Shown: positions 35,848 through 45,031, counted from the first letter of the stretch. The stretch is DNA of 45,051 nucleotides from an uncultured Collinsella sp. (GCA_905213265.1 CAJMHR010000016.1:1-45051); one strand, 5' to 3'. The notes: generated by a model from the letters alone, not told the origin. A program made the numbers and translations.

Positions 35848-36607
35848 TCGCACCCTTCTTATCGCTGGTAACTGGAAGATGAACAACGACGTCGCCGAGG
35901 CCGCCAAGCTCGCCGACGAGCTGGCTCAGGCTCTGCCCGAGGTTCCGGCTGGCGTCGAGGTGCTCGTCTGCCCTCCGACCATCGACATCACCACGGTTCA
36001 TGACCGCATTCAGGCTGCCCCCATCGCCCTCGGTGCACAGAACGTGTACTGGGAGGCCAAGGGTGCCTTCACCGGTGAGTCCTCTTGCGACATGCTCAAG
36101 TCCGCTGGCTGCACCTACTGCATCATCGGTCACTCCGAGCGTCGTGATTACTTCCACGAGACCGACGAGGATCAGAACAAGAAGGCCAAGGCCCTCGTTG
36201 CCGCCGGTCTTGTTCCCGTCTTCTGCTGCGGCGAGTCCCTCGAGGTCCGCGAGGCCGGCACCTATGTCGAGCACGTCGTGAACCAGGTCAAGGCTGGCCT
36301 TGCTGGTCTTGAGATCACCTGCCCCAAGCAGGTCGTCGTCGCCTACGAGCCCATCTGGGCCATCGGCACCGGCAAGACCGCTACCGCCGAGGACGCTCAG
36401 GAGGTCTGCGGCGCTATCCGTGAGACCCTCAAGGAGATGTTCGGCGAGGAGCTCGCTAACGGCATCCGCGTCCTGTACGGTGGTTCCGCTAAGCCCGGCA
36501 ACATTGCCGAGCTCGTCGCCAAGCCCGACGTTGACGGCGCCCTCGTGGGCGGCGCTTCGCTCAAGGCTGCCGACTTCGCCTCTATGGTCGTCAAGGCAGG
36601 CGAGTAG
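35840..36607 (+). CDS. tpiA: Triosephosphate isomerase
   Basis: Interconverts dihydroxyacetone phosphate and glyceraldehyde-3-phosphate. The 255-residue TIM barrel shows AGNWKMN with Lys13, IIGHSERR with the electrophilic His, and the catalytic Glu in YEPIWAIGTGKTAT. The start ATG 35840 lies within the end of pgk; longer in-frame starts would add non-homologous residues. gpmI follows after five bases. Confidence 0.97.
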   Translation: MPNRTLLIAGNWKMNNDVAEAAKLADELAQALPEVPAGVEVLVCPPTIDITTVHDRIQAAPIALGAQNVYWEAKGAFTGESSCDMLKSAGCTYCIIGHSERRDYFHETDEDQNKKAKALVAAGLVPVFCCGESLEVREAGTYVEHVVNQVKAGLAGLEITCPKQVVVAYEPIWAIGTGKTATAEDAQEVCGAIRETLKEMFGEELANGIRVLYGGSAKPGNIAELVAKPDVDGALVGGASLKAADFASMVVKAGE

Positions 36608-36612
36608 GACAT

Positions 36613-38166
36613 ATGGCACAGCGTCATCTTCCTGCACTCCTGATTATCATGGATGGCTGCGGCCTTGCTCCGGCCGATGGTGAGAACGCCGTCGCCGCTG
36701 CCAAGACGCCCTTCCTTGACAGCCTGTATGAGAAGTACCCCCACACCACGCTCGGCGCTTCGGGCGAGGACGTGGGTCTTCCCGATGGCCAGATGGGCAA
36801 CTCCGAGGTGGGTCACCTCAACATCGGTGCCGGCCGCATCGTGTTCCAGGAGCTTTCGCGCATCAACAATGCCATTAAGGACGGCTCCATCGCCAAGAAC
36901 GAGGTCTTCGTCAAGGCTATGGACGACGTCAAGGCTGACGGCAAGACTCTTCACCTCATGGGCCTTATGAGCCCTGGCGGCGTTCACTCCCACATGAACC
37001 ACGTCGAGGCCCTGGTCAAGATGGCTGCCGAGCACGGTGTCAAGACCGTTCGCGTCCACGCCTTCATGGATGGCCGCGACGTTGACCCGCAGTCCGGCGC
37101 TGGCTACATGAGTGAGTTCTGCGCCTTCCTGGCTAAGATCTCCGAGGAGACCGGTTGCGACGCTCGCGTTGCCACCGTCTCGGGCCGTTATTGGGCCATG
37201 GACCGCGATAATCGTTGGGAGCGCATCCAGCGCGCCTACGACGTCATGGTCAACGCGTCCGATGCCGATGTCGACCCTGTTGCCGGTATCAAGGCCTACT
37301 ACGAGAAGGATCCGCGCGGCGACGAGTTCGTCGAGCCCTTCGCTGCCCACAACGAGGGCATCCACGAGGGCGACGCGGCCATCTTCTTCAACTTCCGTCC
37401 CGACCGCGCTCGTCAGATGACCCGCGTGTTCACGGACAAGGAGTTCGACGGCTTTGAGCGCGAGCAGATCAAGCTTTCGCACTTTGTGACGATGACCGAG
37501 TACGATCCGACGTTTGACGTCGAGGTCGCCTTCCCCAAGACGTTCCCCGAGAACGTCCTGGCCGACGTTATCGCCGCCAACGGCCTGAAGCAGCTGCACA
37601 CCGCCGAGACCGAGAAGTACGCCCACGTGACGTTCTTCCTCAACGGCGGCATCGAGGAGCCCAAGGAGGGCGAGGAGCGCGTGCTCGTTGCTTCCCCCAA
37701 GGTCGCTACCTACGATCTGCAGCCCGAGATGAGTGCTCCCGAGGTTACCGAGAAGCTTGTCGCCGCCATCAACGAGGATCGCGCTGATTTCTACATCGTG
37801 AACTTCGCGAACTGCGACATGGTTGGTCACACCGGTGTCTTCGACGCCGCCGTTAAGGCCGTCGAGGCTGTTGACGATGCCCTGTCCAAGGTTGTCCCGG
37901 CGATTCTCGCCAAGGGCGGCTTTGCGCTGATCACCGCCGACCACGGCAACGCCGACCACATGTTTGACGTTGCTTCCGACGGTTCCAAGCATCCGTTCAC
38001 GGCTCACACCACCAACCGTGTGCCGTTCATCATCGTTGATGAGAAGGCCAAGCTCACCGGTATCGAGGACGGCCGTCTTTCCGATATCGCTCCGACCATG
38101 CTCACCATGGCTGGTATTGAGCCTTCCGCCGAGATGACGGGCCGCGTGCTCGCCACCGAGGCCTAA
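36613..38166 (+). CDS. gpmI: 2,3-bisphosphoglycerate-independent phosphoglycerate mutase
   Basis: Mn-dependent mutase interconverting 3- and 2-phosphoglycerate, alkaline phosphatase superfamily, 517 residues. The N-terminal metal ligand Asp14 is in MDGCG, and the phosphate-accepting Ser64 is in GNSEVGH. The transferase domain has HAFMDGRD and FFNFRPDRARQ, and the C-terminal metal site is visible as NCDMVGHTG and ADHGNADHM. It is the last gene of the pgk-tpiA-gpmI unit and is followed by a strong terminator. Confidence 0.97.
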   Translation: MAQRHLPALLIIMDGCGLAPADGENAVAAAKTPFLDSLYEKYPHTTLGASGEDVGLPDGQMGNSEVGHLNIGAGRIVFQELSRINNAIKDGSIAKNEVFVKAMDDVKADGKTLHLMGLMSPGGVHSHMNHVEALVKMAAEHGVKTVRVHAFMDGRDVDPQSGAGYMSEFCAFLAKISEETGCDARVATVSGRYWAMDRDNRWERIQRAYDVMVNASDADVDPVAGIKAYYEKDPRGDEFVEPFAAHNEGIHEGDAAIFFNFRPDRARQMTRVFTDKEFDGFEREQIKLSHFVTMTEYDPTFDVEVAFPKTFPENVLADVIAANGLKQLHTAETEKYAHVTFFLNGGIEEPKEGEERVLVASPKVATYDLQPEMSAPEVTEKLVAAINEDRADFYIVNFANCDMVGHTGVFDAAVKAVEAVDDALSKVVPAILAKGGFALITADHGNADHMFDVASDGSKHPFTAHTTNRVPFIIVDEKAKLTGIEDGRLSDIAPTMLTMAGIEPSAEMTGRVLATEA

Positions 38167-38193
38167 TAGAAAACAAATACCGTTTTCTAGTAA

Positions 38194-38226
38194 GGGGGTT
38201 GTCCACAACCGGACAACCCCCTTTTT
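38194..38226 (+). terminator. Terminator after gpmI
   Basis: Perfect 11-bp stem GGGGGTTGTCC (38194-38204) with GGACAACCCCC (38211-38221), 6-base loop and five T. A smaller hairpin, AGAAAAC with GTTTTCT (38168-38188), precedes it. Confidence 0.93.
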
Positions 38227-38285
38227 GGTATTTCTGCCATTTCCACCCCGTCCTTGAGTGGCAGGTAGGGGAGAGCGGGGGATTG

Positions 38286-38294
38286 TGGTACAGT
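38286..38294 (+). promoter_or_regulatory. Possible extended -10 of the secG promoter
   Basis: TGGTACAGT fits an extended -10 (TGnTAnnnT) 37 bases before secG. No matching -35 box is evident. A perfect 10-base palindrome AGTTTAAACT follows at 38300-38309. Confidence 0.35.
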
Positions 38295-38330
38295 ACTGGA
38301 GTTTAAACTGTTCTATTAAGGAGCTTATCT

Positions 38331-38585
38331 ATGGGTCCGTTCCAGATTCTTCTGTTTGTCGTTTGGGCTGTCTCTGCCGTGGCGCTGACGATTCTCGTCC
38401 TGATGCATTCCGGTAAGGGCACCGGCGTTTCGGATATGATCGCTAGCTCGCTGTATAACTCCAGCTCTGCCACGGGCGTCATGGAGCAGAACCTCGACCG
38501 CCTGACCGTCATCATGGCTGTCGTGTTTGCCGTGTGCGTCGTGCTGTGCATGTTCTTCTTCCCGCAGGGCATCGTCGGCTACTAA
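38331..38585 (+). CDS. secG: Preprotein translocase subunit SecG
   Basis: Small accessory subunit of the SecYEG channel, 84 residues. Two hydrophobic segments (about 5-24 and 59-79) flank a conserved cytoplasmic loop, LMHSGKGTGVSDM, that is typical for SecG. ATG 38331 follows AAGGAG. As in other Actinobacteria it lies downstream of gap-pgk-tpiA, here with gpmI in between. It is bracketed by terminators, so it is transcribed alone. Confidence 0.93.
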   Translation: MGPFQILLFVVWAVSAVALTILVLMHSGKGTGVSDMIASSLYNSSSATGVMEQNLDRLTVIMAVVFAVCVVLCMFFFPQGIVGY

Positions 38586-38606
38586 GCACGAGCCGCATAA
38601 ATATTC

Positions 38607-38639
38607 AAAAAGGGTCCCGTAAGTGCGGGACCCTTTTTG
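38607..38639. terminator. Bidirectional terminator after secG
   Basis: Perfect stem AAAAAGGGTCCCG (38607-38619) with CGGGACCCTTTTT (38626-38638), 6-base loop. The A-run and T-run flanks allow termination on either strand. Confidence 0.93.
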
Positions 38640-38732
38640 TTTACATATTTGTAACAGAGTCAAAATATCCCCACATACTTCGCCCAACTAAAGAAATTCT
38701 CGACCGTTAACCGGAATTAGCCCCAAATTGTG

Positions 38733-38805
38733 TATAAAATGCGCTACTGTATTGCAAAACGTTGGTCCGTTGTGCATAACCAGCCATAGCAACGGGCGGC
38801 GTTTT
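38733..38805 (+). promoter_or_regulatory. Candidate -10 box and leader hairpin of the opp operon
   Basis: TATAAA (38733-38738) is the best -10 candidate upstream of oppA, without a clear -35. About 20 bases later a hairpin begins: AAAACG (38756-38761) with CGTTTT (38800-38805), and GTCCGTTG (38765-38772) with CAACGGGC (38790-38797), 14 pairs around an internal loop. The leader to oppA would be about 135 bases. Confidence 0.45.
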
Positions 38806-38879
38806 AATGGTTCGGATCGGATTGTCTCGACATGTGTCCGACTGAACATTTCTTTGTCCTATCTCATAAGGAGGATGGC

Positions 38880-40556
38880 ATGGCTGATTCTATGTTCCAC
38901 CAGCCCGTTATGGGTCGTCGCGCCTTCGTTGGCGGTACCCTTGCTGCGAGCTCCATGGCTTTTCTTGCCGCATGCGGCAAGAAGGGCGGCGACGCTTCCG
39001 GTTCTGAGTCCGGTTCGACGCTGAACTTCTACATCAACAACCCGGTCTGCATCGACCCCTACAACGTCCAGGAGGACCAGGGCACTCAGGTCGAGTACCA
39101 GCTCTTTGACGCTCTGACCTCTTACGACGCCGAGAAGGGCGAGATCGTTCCGCTGGCTTGCGAGTCCTTTGAGTCCAACGACGACGCCACCGAGTTTACC
39201 TTCAAGATCAAGAAGGCCAAGTTCCACAACGGTGACGACGTTACCTCCAAGTCCTTCAAGCTCGGTTGGGAGCGTCTGGTCAACACCAAGTCGGCTGTCG
39301 CTACCGAGTACGGCCCTTCCGAGGTCTCCTATCACCTCTCCATGGTCGAGGGCTATGACGATCTGCTTGCCGGTAACGCTACCGAGCTCAGCGGTGTTAC
39401 CTGCCCCGACGATGAGACCCTCGTCGTCAAGCTGTCTTCCGCTTACGCTGACTTCCCCTTCGTCGCCTCTCATCCGGCTCTGGCCCCGGTTCCCGAGTGC
39501 GCCGAGTCCGATGTCAAGAGCTTCTATCTTGCCCCGGTCGGTAACGGCCCGTTCATGATGGACGGCAAGTGGGAGGATGGCCAGGAGATCAACGTCAAGA
39601 AGTTCGACGATTACTATGGCGACAAGGCCAAGATCGATGGCATCCACTTCCAGGTCATCAAGGACATGGAGACCGCTTACAAGGAGTTCCAGGCCGGTAA
39701 CCTCGATGTCTGCGACGTTCCCGTCGCTCAGATCGATGCCGCCAAGAAGGATCGCGGCGTGTCCAAGGACGGCTACACCATGGGTGACGGCGAGCGCATG
39801 CTGCTCGGCGCCGAGCCTTCCACGTACTATCTGACCTGCAACACCACGGCCGAGCCGTTCAACAACGCCGACCTGCGTAGGGGCATCTCCCTGGCCATTA
39901 ACCGTGAGGCCATCTGCAAGACCATCTTCAAGGGTACCCGTACCCCTGCCGACGGCATTGTTCCTCCGGGCATCGATGGCTACAAGGAGGGCGCATGGGA
40001 GTTCTGCGCCTACGATGTCGACAAGGCTAACGAGTACCTCGACAAGGTTGCTCCCGCTGGCGCTAACGGCGATCGTGGCATTAGCGTGACCCTGTCCTAC
40101 AACCAGGACGGCGGTCACAAGGAGATCATGGAGTCCATCATCGGTGACCTCGCCAAGGTTGGCGTTACCGCTGTCTCCGATACCCCTGAGTGGTCTGCCC
40201 TGCTCGAGCAGTATCAGAACTTTAACTATCAGTTCGGTCGTCTGGGTTGGATTGCCGACTACCCGATCATGGACAACTTCCTGTATCCGCTGTTCCACTC
40301 CGACTCCCTCGGTGGCGACAACCGCTCCGGTTACAACAACCCCGAGTTCGACGCCAAGGTCGACGAGGCTCGTACTATTGTTGACGACGAGGAGCGCGTC
40401 GCTAAGATGCAGGAGGCCGACGCAATGGTCGCTGCCGACTGCCCGGTCATCCCGATTATGTTCTACACGCACACCATCGCCGGCTCCGATCGCATTAAGC
40501 ACCTCTATGTCGATCCGCAGAAGCACGCCGATCTGGGTACCGCTGAGCTCGCCTAA
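38880..40556 (+). CDS. oppA: Peptide ABC transporter substrate-binding lipoprotein
   Basis: Family-5 oligopeptide-binding lipoprotein, 558 residues, outside the membrane. GRRAFVGG near the N-terminus resembles a twin-arginine signal, followed by a hydrophobic stretch and lipobox LAAC ending at Cys32. The mature part carries OppA-type blocks such as EYQLFDALTSYD, VTSKSFKLGWERL and DLRRGISLAINREAI. ATG 38880 is preceded by a strong AAGGAGGATGG. oppB follows after 156 bases with a hairpin between, so oppA is probably made in excess of the membrane parts. Specificity (di- or oligopeptide) cannot be read from sequence. Confidence 0.92.
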   Translation: MADSMFHQPVMGRRAFVGGTLAASSMAFLAACGKKGGDASGSESGSTLNFYINNPVCIDPYNVQEDQGTQVEYQLFDALTSYDAEKGEIVPLACESFESNDDATEFTFKIKKAKFHNGDDVTSKSFKLGWERLVNTKSAVATEYGPSEVSYHLSMVEGYDDLLAGNATELSGVTCPDDETLVVKLSSAYADFPFVASHPALAPVPECAESDVKSFYLAPVGNGPFMMDGKWEDGQEINVKKFDDYYGDKAKIDGIHFQVIKDMETAYKEFQAGNLDVCDVPVAQIDAAKKDRGVSKDGYTMGDGERMLLGAEPSTYYLTCNTTAEPFNNADLRRGISLAINREAICKTIFKGTRTPADGIVPPGIDGYKEGAWEFCAYDVDKANEYLDKVAPAGANGDRGISVTLSYNQDGGHKEIMESIIGDLAKVGVTAVSDTPEWSALLEQYQNFNYQFGRLGWIADYPIMDNFLYPLFHSDSLGGDNRSGYNNPEFDAKVDEARTIVDDEERVAKMQEADAMVAADCPVIPIMFYTHTIAGSDRIKHLYVDPQKHADLGTAELA

Positions 40557-40653
40557 GAGTTTGCAGCTTCCGTGAGGGTCAAGTATTTACGTAGACCTCA
40601 TGGGAAACATACAGTTCTCCCTAACCTGGGGTAAACTGGCTGATGGTAATTTT

Positions 40654-40681
40654 GGGATGCCGGTCTGGCGATCGGCATCCC
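40654..40681 (+). terminator. Intercistronic hairpin between oppA and oppB
   Basis: Perfect 9-bp stem GGGATGCCG (40654-40662) with CGGCATCCC (40673-40681) and a 10-base loop; the tail ATTTAGG has no U-run. It is likely to protect the oppA message 3' end or attenuate downstream transcription. Confidence 0.6.
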
Positions 40682-40712
40682 ATTTAGGTTAATCCCTAGA
40701 TAGGGGAGTGGT

Positions 40713-41750
40713 ATGGGTAAGTACATCGTTAAACGTGTGCTTCAGTTCATCCCGGTGTTTTTGGGCGTTACGCTGATTCTGTTCGCCCTCCAGAATATCG
40801 TGCCGGGAGATCCGATCAAGCTGATCGGTGGAGACAAGGCTCTGTCCCCCGAGGTGGAGCTTCAGCTTCGCGTCCGCTATCACCTGGTCCAGTCGGACGA
40901 GGACGGCAACGCGATCCTTGACGAGAACGGCGACCCCGTTCAAACGTCGCTCGTGGACCGTTACTTGTATTACATGAACGGCCTGCTTCATGGCGATCTG
41001 GGCAATTCGTATCAGCGCAAGCTGCCGGTTACGGAAATCTTTGCCCAGAAGTATCCGTATACGGTCAAACTCGCCGCGTGCGCCATCGTGCTCGAGGCAA
41101 TCATGGGTATCGGTGCGGGTATCATTTCGGCGGTAAAGCGTTATTCCTTCTGGGATATTTTGGTAACGCTCACCACGTCGATCCTCGTTGCGGTCCCGGC
41201 CTTCTGGCTCGGTATGTTGCTGCAGCTGTTCTTTGGCGTCATCCTCAAGGACGCCACGGGCGGTGCATTCTCCATGCCGATCTCGGGTGCCGGCGGTTCC
41301 AGCTCTCAGTATCAGGATTGGATGCACTATGTGCTTCCGACCATTACGCTGGCTTCGGTTTCGACCGCTTATGCTGCCCGCATTATGCGCTCGCAGCTGC
41401 TTGACGTCATGAATCAGGATTACATCCGTACGGCAAAGGCCAAGGGTCTCTCCAATCGTGCGATCATCATCAAGCATGCGCTTAAGAATGCACTCATCCC
41501 CGTCGTTACCTATATTGGTGTCGACTTTGGTGGCATGCTTTCGGGCGCCATCCTGACCGAGACGGTCTTTAACTGGCCCGGTATCGGCTATGAGGTCTAT
41601 CGCGCCATTAGCATGCGTGACTGGCCCATCGTTATGGGCGGCGTTACGCTCATCGTCGTCGTCGTCATGGTGATCAACCTGCTCGTCGACATTAGCTATG
41701 CATTCCTCGACCCGCGCATCCGCCTTGGCGGTCCGTCGGATAAGGCCTAA
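40713..41750 (+). CDS. oppB: Peptide ABC transporter permease OppB
   Basis: Membrane subunit with about six segments, 345 residues. The start MGKYIVKRVLQFIPVFLGVT is typical of OppB/DppB. The EAA loop is DYIRTAKAKGLSNRAIIIKH, and the protein ends DPRIRLGG. The periplasmic segment after the first helix is somewhat longer than usual because of an acidic insert (QSDEDGNAILDENGD, near residues 59-73). oppC follows after 14 bases. Confidence 0.94.
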   Translation: MGKYIVKRVLQFIPVFLGVTLILFALQNIVPGDPIKLIGGDKALSPEVELQLRVRYHLVQSDEDGNAILDENGDPVQTSLVDRYLYYMNGLLHGDLGNSYQRKLPVTEIFAQKYPYTVKLAACAIVLEAIMGIGAGIISAVKRYSFWDILVTLTTSILVAVPAFWLGMLLQLFFGVILKDATGGAFSMPISGAGGSSSQYQDWMHYVLPTITLASVSTAYAARIMRSQLLDVMNQDYIRTAKAKGLSNRAIIIKHALKNALIPVVTYIGVDFGGMLSGAILTETVFNWPGIGYEVYRAISMRDWPIVMGGVTLIVVVVMVINLLVDISYAFLDPRIRLGGPSDKA

Positions 41751-41764
41751 GGGAGGTACGTCTC

Positions 41765-42700
41765 ATGCAGGAAACTGATTCTCAGTCTCAGGAGCAGGCT
41801 ACCGCCACCAAGGTCGCATCTGCTCCCGCCAAGTCCCGCACGCTGTGGGGCGACGCTTTTAAGCGTCTTCGTAAGAACAAGCTCGCCGTTATCGGTGTCT
41901 GCTGGATCATCATCGTCGTTGTGGTTGCCCTGACCGCAGATCTGTGGGCTAAGCCCTGGCTCGGTTCCCCGACGGCTTCCGACTCGACCACTATGGCCGA
42001 GACGTCGCTGTTGGCTCCGTGTGCAGAGCACCCGTTTGGCACCGACGCCCTTGGTCGTGACATTCTCGTCCGCGTTATCTACGGTGCGCGCGTTTCGCTG
42101 TCCGTCGGAATTATGGCCACCGCGATCTCCACGCTAATTGGTCTGGTCATGGGTGCTCTGGCCGGTTTCTACGGCGGCATTTGGGATACGATCATCATGC
42201 GCTGTGCGGACATCTTCCTGGCGTTCCCGTACGTGCTGTTCGTTGTCGCCATGATCGCCGTTATCGGCCGTGGTCTTCAGAACGTCTTTATCGCCATCGG
42301 TATTCTCGGCTGGCCTTCGATTGCGCGCGTCTTCCGCTCTGCGATCTTGACCGTCAAGGAAAACGACTATGTTGATGCTGCGCGCGCGATGGGTGCATCT
42401 GATGCTCGTATCGTCGTGCGTCACATCTTCCCGAACTCCGTCGCCTCCATCGTGGTCTACGCGACCATGAACATTGGTGGCGCCATTCTGACCGAGTCCG
42501 CTCTGTCCTTCCTCGGCATGGGCGTTATTCCGCCTACGCCTTCGTGGGGCTCCATGATTCAGGATGGTCAGCAGTATCTTCTGACTGCTCCCTGGATGAT
42601 GATCATGCCCGGTCTGGCAATTCTCTCGACGGTGCTCGCCTTCACCCTGCTGGGTGACGGTCTGCGCGACGCCCTCGACGTCAAGATGAAGGACGCATAA
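41765..42700 (+). CDS. oppC: Peptide ABC transporter permease OppC
   Basis: Second membrane subunit, 311 residues. A hydrophilic N-terminal tail of about 45 residues leads into the first membrane segment (residues 40-60), then the OppC signature FGTDALGRDILVRVIYGAR. The EAA loop is DYVDAARAMGASDARIVVRH. ATG 41765 is preceded by GGGAGG. The oppD start is two bases after the stop. Confidence 0.94.
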   Translation: MQETDSQSQEQATATKVASAPAKSRTLWGDAFKRLRKNKLAVIGVCWIIIVVVVALTADLWAKPWLGSPTASDSTTMAETSLLAPCAEHPFGTDALGRDILVRVIYGARVSLSVGIMATAISTLIGLVMGALAGFYGGIWDTIIMRCADIFLAFPYVLFVVAMIAVIGRGLQNVFIAIGILGWPSIARVFRSAILTVKENDYVDAARAMGASDARIVVRHIFPNSVASIVVYATMNIGGAILTESALSFLGMGVIPPTPSWGSMIQDGQQYLLTAPWMMIMPGLAILSTVLAFTLLGDGLRDALDVKMKDA

Positions 42701-42702
42701 GG

Positions 42703-43794
42703 ATGAAGAAGAACAAGAACTATGTGGACCTGAAGGACCAGCCGGTTCCCGAGGGCCAGCATCTGCTCGAGGTCGATGACCTTAAGATGTATTTCCACAC
42801 CGAGGATGGCGTCGTTCGCGCTGTCGACGGTGTCTCCTACACGCTCGATCGCGGCGAGACCCTGGGCGTCGTCGGTGAATCCGGCTCCGGTAAGTCCGTG
42901 ACCGCCATGACCATCATGGGCCTTATCTCGATGCCTCCGGGAAAGATTGAGGGCGGTGACGTTCGCTATCGCGGCCGCTCCATCCTCGAAATGACCGAGG
43001 AAGAGATGCAGCACATTCGCGGCAACGATATCGCGATGATCTTCCAGGATCCTATGACCTCCTTGAACCCGGTTTATAAGATCGGCAAGCAGGTGGGCGA
43101 GGGCCTTCGTCTGCACCGTGGCTACTCCAAGCAGGAGGCGCTCAAGCGTGCCACCGAGCTTTTGGACCTCGTGGGTATCCCCGAGCCCGAGAAGCGCGTC
43201 AATGAGTATCCGCACCAGTTCTCTGGCGGTATGCGTCAGCGAGTCATGATTGCCATGGCTCTTGCCTGCGATCCCGATATTCTGATTGCCGACGAGCCCA
43301 CGACGGCTCTGGACGTTACCATTCAGGCTCAGATTATCGAGCTCATGCAGGAAATGCAGGAGAAGAACGGCAACGCCATCATCATGATTACCCATGACCT
43401 GGGCGTCGTCGCCGACATGGCCGACAAGATCATGGTTATGTACGCCGGCCGTCCCGTCGAGTTCGGTACTGCTGAGGAAATCTTCTACGAGAGCCGCCAC
43501 CCCTACACCTGGGGCCTTATCCGCTCCATCCCGGAGCAGGCCATCGAAGAGAAGAAGCCGCTTACGCCGATTCACGGCAACCCGCCTTCGCTCATGAACC
43601 TGCCCGAGGGCTGCGTGTTCTCGCCTCGTTGTCCCTATGCGACCGATAAGTGCCGCAAGCAGCGCCCCGAGCGCGTTGTCACCGAGTCTGGTCATTACTC
43701 TGCATGCCACTACTCCGGTGACCCCGAGTTCCTCAAGAACGCTCCTGAGACGTCCCGTACGCGCAAGGATTCCAAGAAGGGAGGCGAGGCGTAA
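42703..43794 (+). CDS. oppD: Peptide ABC transporter ATPase OppD
   Basis: Nucleotide-binding subunit, 363 residues. Walker A GESGSGKS is at 58-65, then FQDPMTSLNP, the signature FSGGMRQRV, Walker B IADEPTTALD and MITHD follow. The C-terminal oligopeptide tail has its cysteines (GCVFSPRCPYATDKC and a later SACH), the pattern proposed to hold a 4Fe-4S cluster. This contrasts with the sialic acid fusion ATPase, where they are lost. The stop codon overlaps the oppF start by one base. Confidence 0.94.
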   Translation: MKKNKNYVDLKDQPVPEGQHLLEVDDLKMYFHTEDGVVRAVDGVSYTLDRGETLGVVGESGSGKSVTAMTIMGLISMPPGKIEGGDVRYRGRSILEMTEEEMQHIRGNDIAMIFQDPMTSLNPVYKIGKQVGEGLRLHRGYSKQEALKRATELLDLVGIPEPEKRVNEYPHQFSGGMRQRVMIAMALACDPDILIADEPTTALDVTIQAQIIELMQEMQEKNGNAIIMITHDLGVVADMADKIMVMYAGRPVEFGTAEEIFYESRHPYTWGLIRSIPEQAIEEKKPLTPIHGNPPSLMNLPEGCVFSPRCPYATDKCRKQRPERVVTESGHYSACHYSGDPEFLKNAPETSRTRKDSKKGGEA

Positions 43795-44822
43795 TGGCAG
43801 ATACCAACGAGCGTACTCCGCTGCTGAAGGTCGAGCACCTCTCTAAGGAGTTTCCCGCTGAGTCCGGCATGTTTGCCAAGCGCTTCTCCAAGCGTGTCGT
43901 CTCTGCTGTGAATGACATTTCGTTCGAGATTTATCCGGGCGAGACCTTTGGCCTGGTCGGCGAGTCTGGTTGCGGTAAGTCCACCACGGGCCGCACCATC
44001 ATGCGCCTGACCAAGCCGACGGCAGGCAAAGTGTTTTTCCAGGGCAAAGACGTTGCCGAGATGAGCAAGCACGAGATCAAGGACATGCGTCGCGAGATGC
44101 AGTTTATCTTCCAGGATCCTTATGCTTCGCTGAACCCTCGTATGACCATTGGCGAGATCGTCTCCGAGCCCATGACCATTCACGGCGTGGGCACCAAGGA
44201 GGAGCGTATTGAGCGTGTCCGCGAGCTGCTGGACGTCGTCGGTCTGAACCCCGAGCACATCAACCGCTATCCGCACGAGTTCTCCGGCGGTCAGCGTCAG
44301 CGTGTCGGCATTGCCCGCGCGTTCGCTCTGAAGCCCAAGCTGATCATCTGTGACGAGCCTGTCTCTGCACTTGACGTTTCCATTCAGGCCCAGGTTTTGA
44401 ACCTGCTGAAGGAGCTTCAGGATAAGTTCGGTACTGCTTATCTCTTCATTGCTCACGACCTCTCCGTCGTGCAGCACATTTCTGATCGCGTTGCCGTTAT
44501 GTATCTGGGCAAGATGGTCGAGGTTTCGGACTGGAAGACGCTCTACAGCGAGCCTCACCATCCGTACACGCAGTCGCTTCTGTCTGCCGTGCCGGTGCCC
44601 GATCCTGATATCCAGAAGACCCGCAAGCGCATTATCCTCGCCGGCGATCCGCCGTCACCGCTGGATCCGCCGACCGGCTGCCGTTTCCACACGCGCTGCC
44701 CGATCGCGCAGGGCATCTGCTCCGAGAAGCTGCCTGAGTTTAAGGAAGTTGCCCCGGGCCACTGCTGCGCGTGCCACTTCGCCGAGCCGTTCCCGATCAA
44801 GGAATCGCACATCGACCTGTAG
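43794..44822 (+). CDS. oppF: Peptide ABC transporter ATPase OppF
   Basis: Second nucleotide-binding subunit, 342 residues, partner of OppD. Walker A GESGCGKS is at 56-63, then FQDPYASLNPRM, FSGGQRQRV, ICDEPVSALD and IAHD. The C-terminal tail keeps cysteines (GCRFHTRCPIAQGIC and CCACHF). ATG 43794 shares its A with the oppD stop (TAATG), giving translational coupling. It is the last gene of the operon and is followed by a long inverted repeat. Confidence 0.94.
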   Translation: MADTNERTPLLKVEHLSKEFPAESGMFAKRFSKRVVSAVNDISFEIYPGETFGLVGESGCGKSTTGRTIMRLTKPTAGKVFFQGKDVAEMSKHEIKDMRREMQFIFQDPYASLNPRMTIGEIVSEPMTIHGVGTKEERIERVRELLDVVGLNPEHINRYPHEFSGGQRQRVGIARAFALKPKLIICDEPVSALDVSIQAQVLNLLKELQDKFGTAYLFIAHDLSVVQHISDRVAVMYLGKMVEVSDWKTLYSEPHHPYTQSLLSAVPVPDPDIQKTRKRIILAGDPPSPLDPPTGCRFHTRCPIAQGICSEKLPEFKEVAPGHCCACHFAEPFPIKESHIDL

Positions 44823-44838
44823 TCGGTTGTTTTCGTCC

Positions 44839-44963
44839 GGGCCCGCCCTGTTGTTACTTTTCAGAACGTCCTCGGACATGTCGGAAGCCCCGCTGCGCGC
44901 TGCGCGCTGCGGGGCTTCCTCCGTCCTGCGGGATGTTCTGAAAAGTAACAACAGGTCGGGCCC
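44839..44963. repeat. 125-base snap-back inverted repeat after oppF
   Basis: Outer arms 44839-44867 and 44935-44963 are complementary at 28 of 29 positions and contain TTGTTACTTTTCAGAAC and its complement. Inner arms GGAAGCCCCGC (44883-44893) and GCGGGGCTTCC (44909-44919) form a perfect 11-bp stem. The 15-base loop is two copies of TGCGCGC plus T. Between outer and inner stems lie poorly paired stretches. There is no U-run after either arm. It encodes no protein I recognise. Confidence 0.8.
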
Positions 44964-45031
44964 TGCGGTAACTCGGCAGGGGGAGTGCGATTCCTTGATC
45001 GCTCACTTAATCTAATGGAAAAGATAGCGAG

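Noticed and set aside
44449..45015. A 188-codon plus-strand frame across the oppF end and the inverted repeat
   Set aside because: It overlaps oppF in another frame, is rich in Ser and Arg as shadows are, and runs through the palindrome, so it is not credible as a gene.
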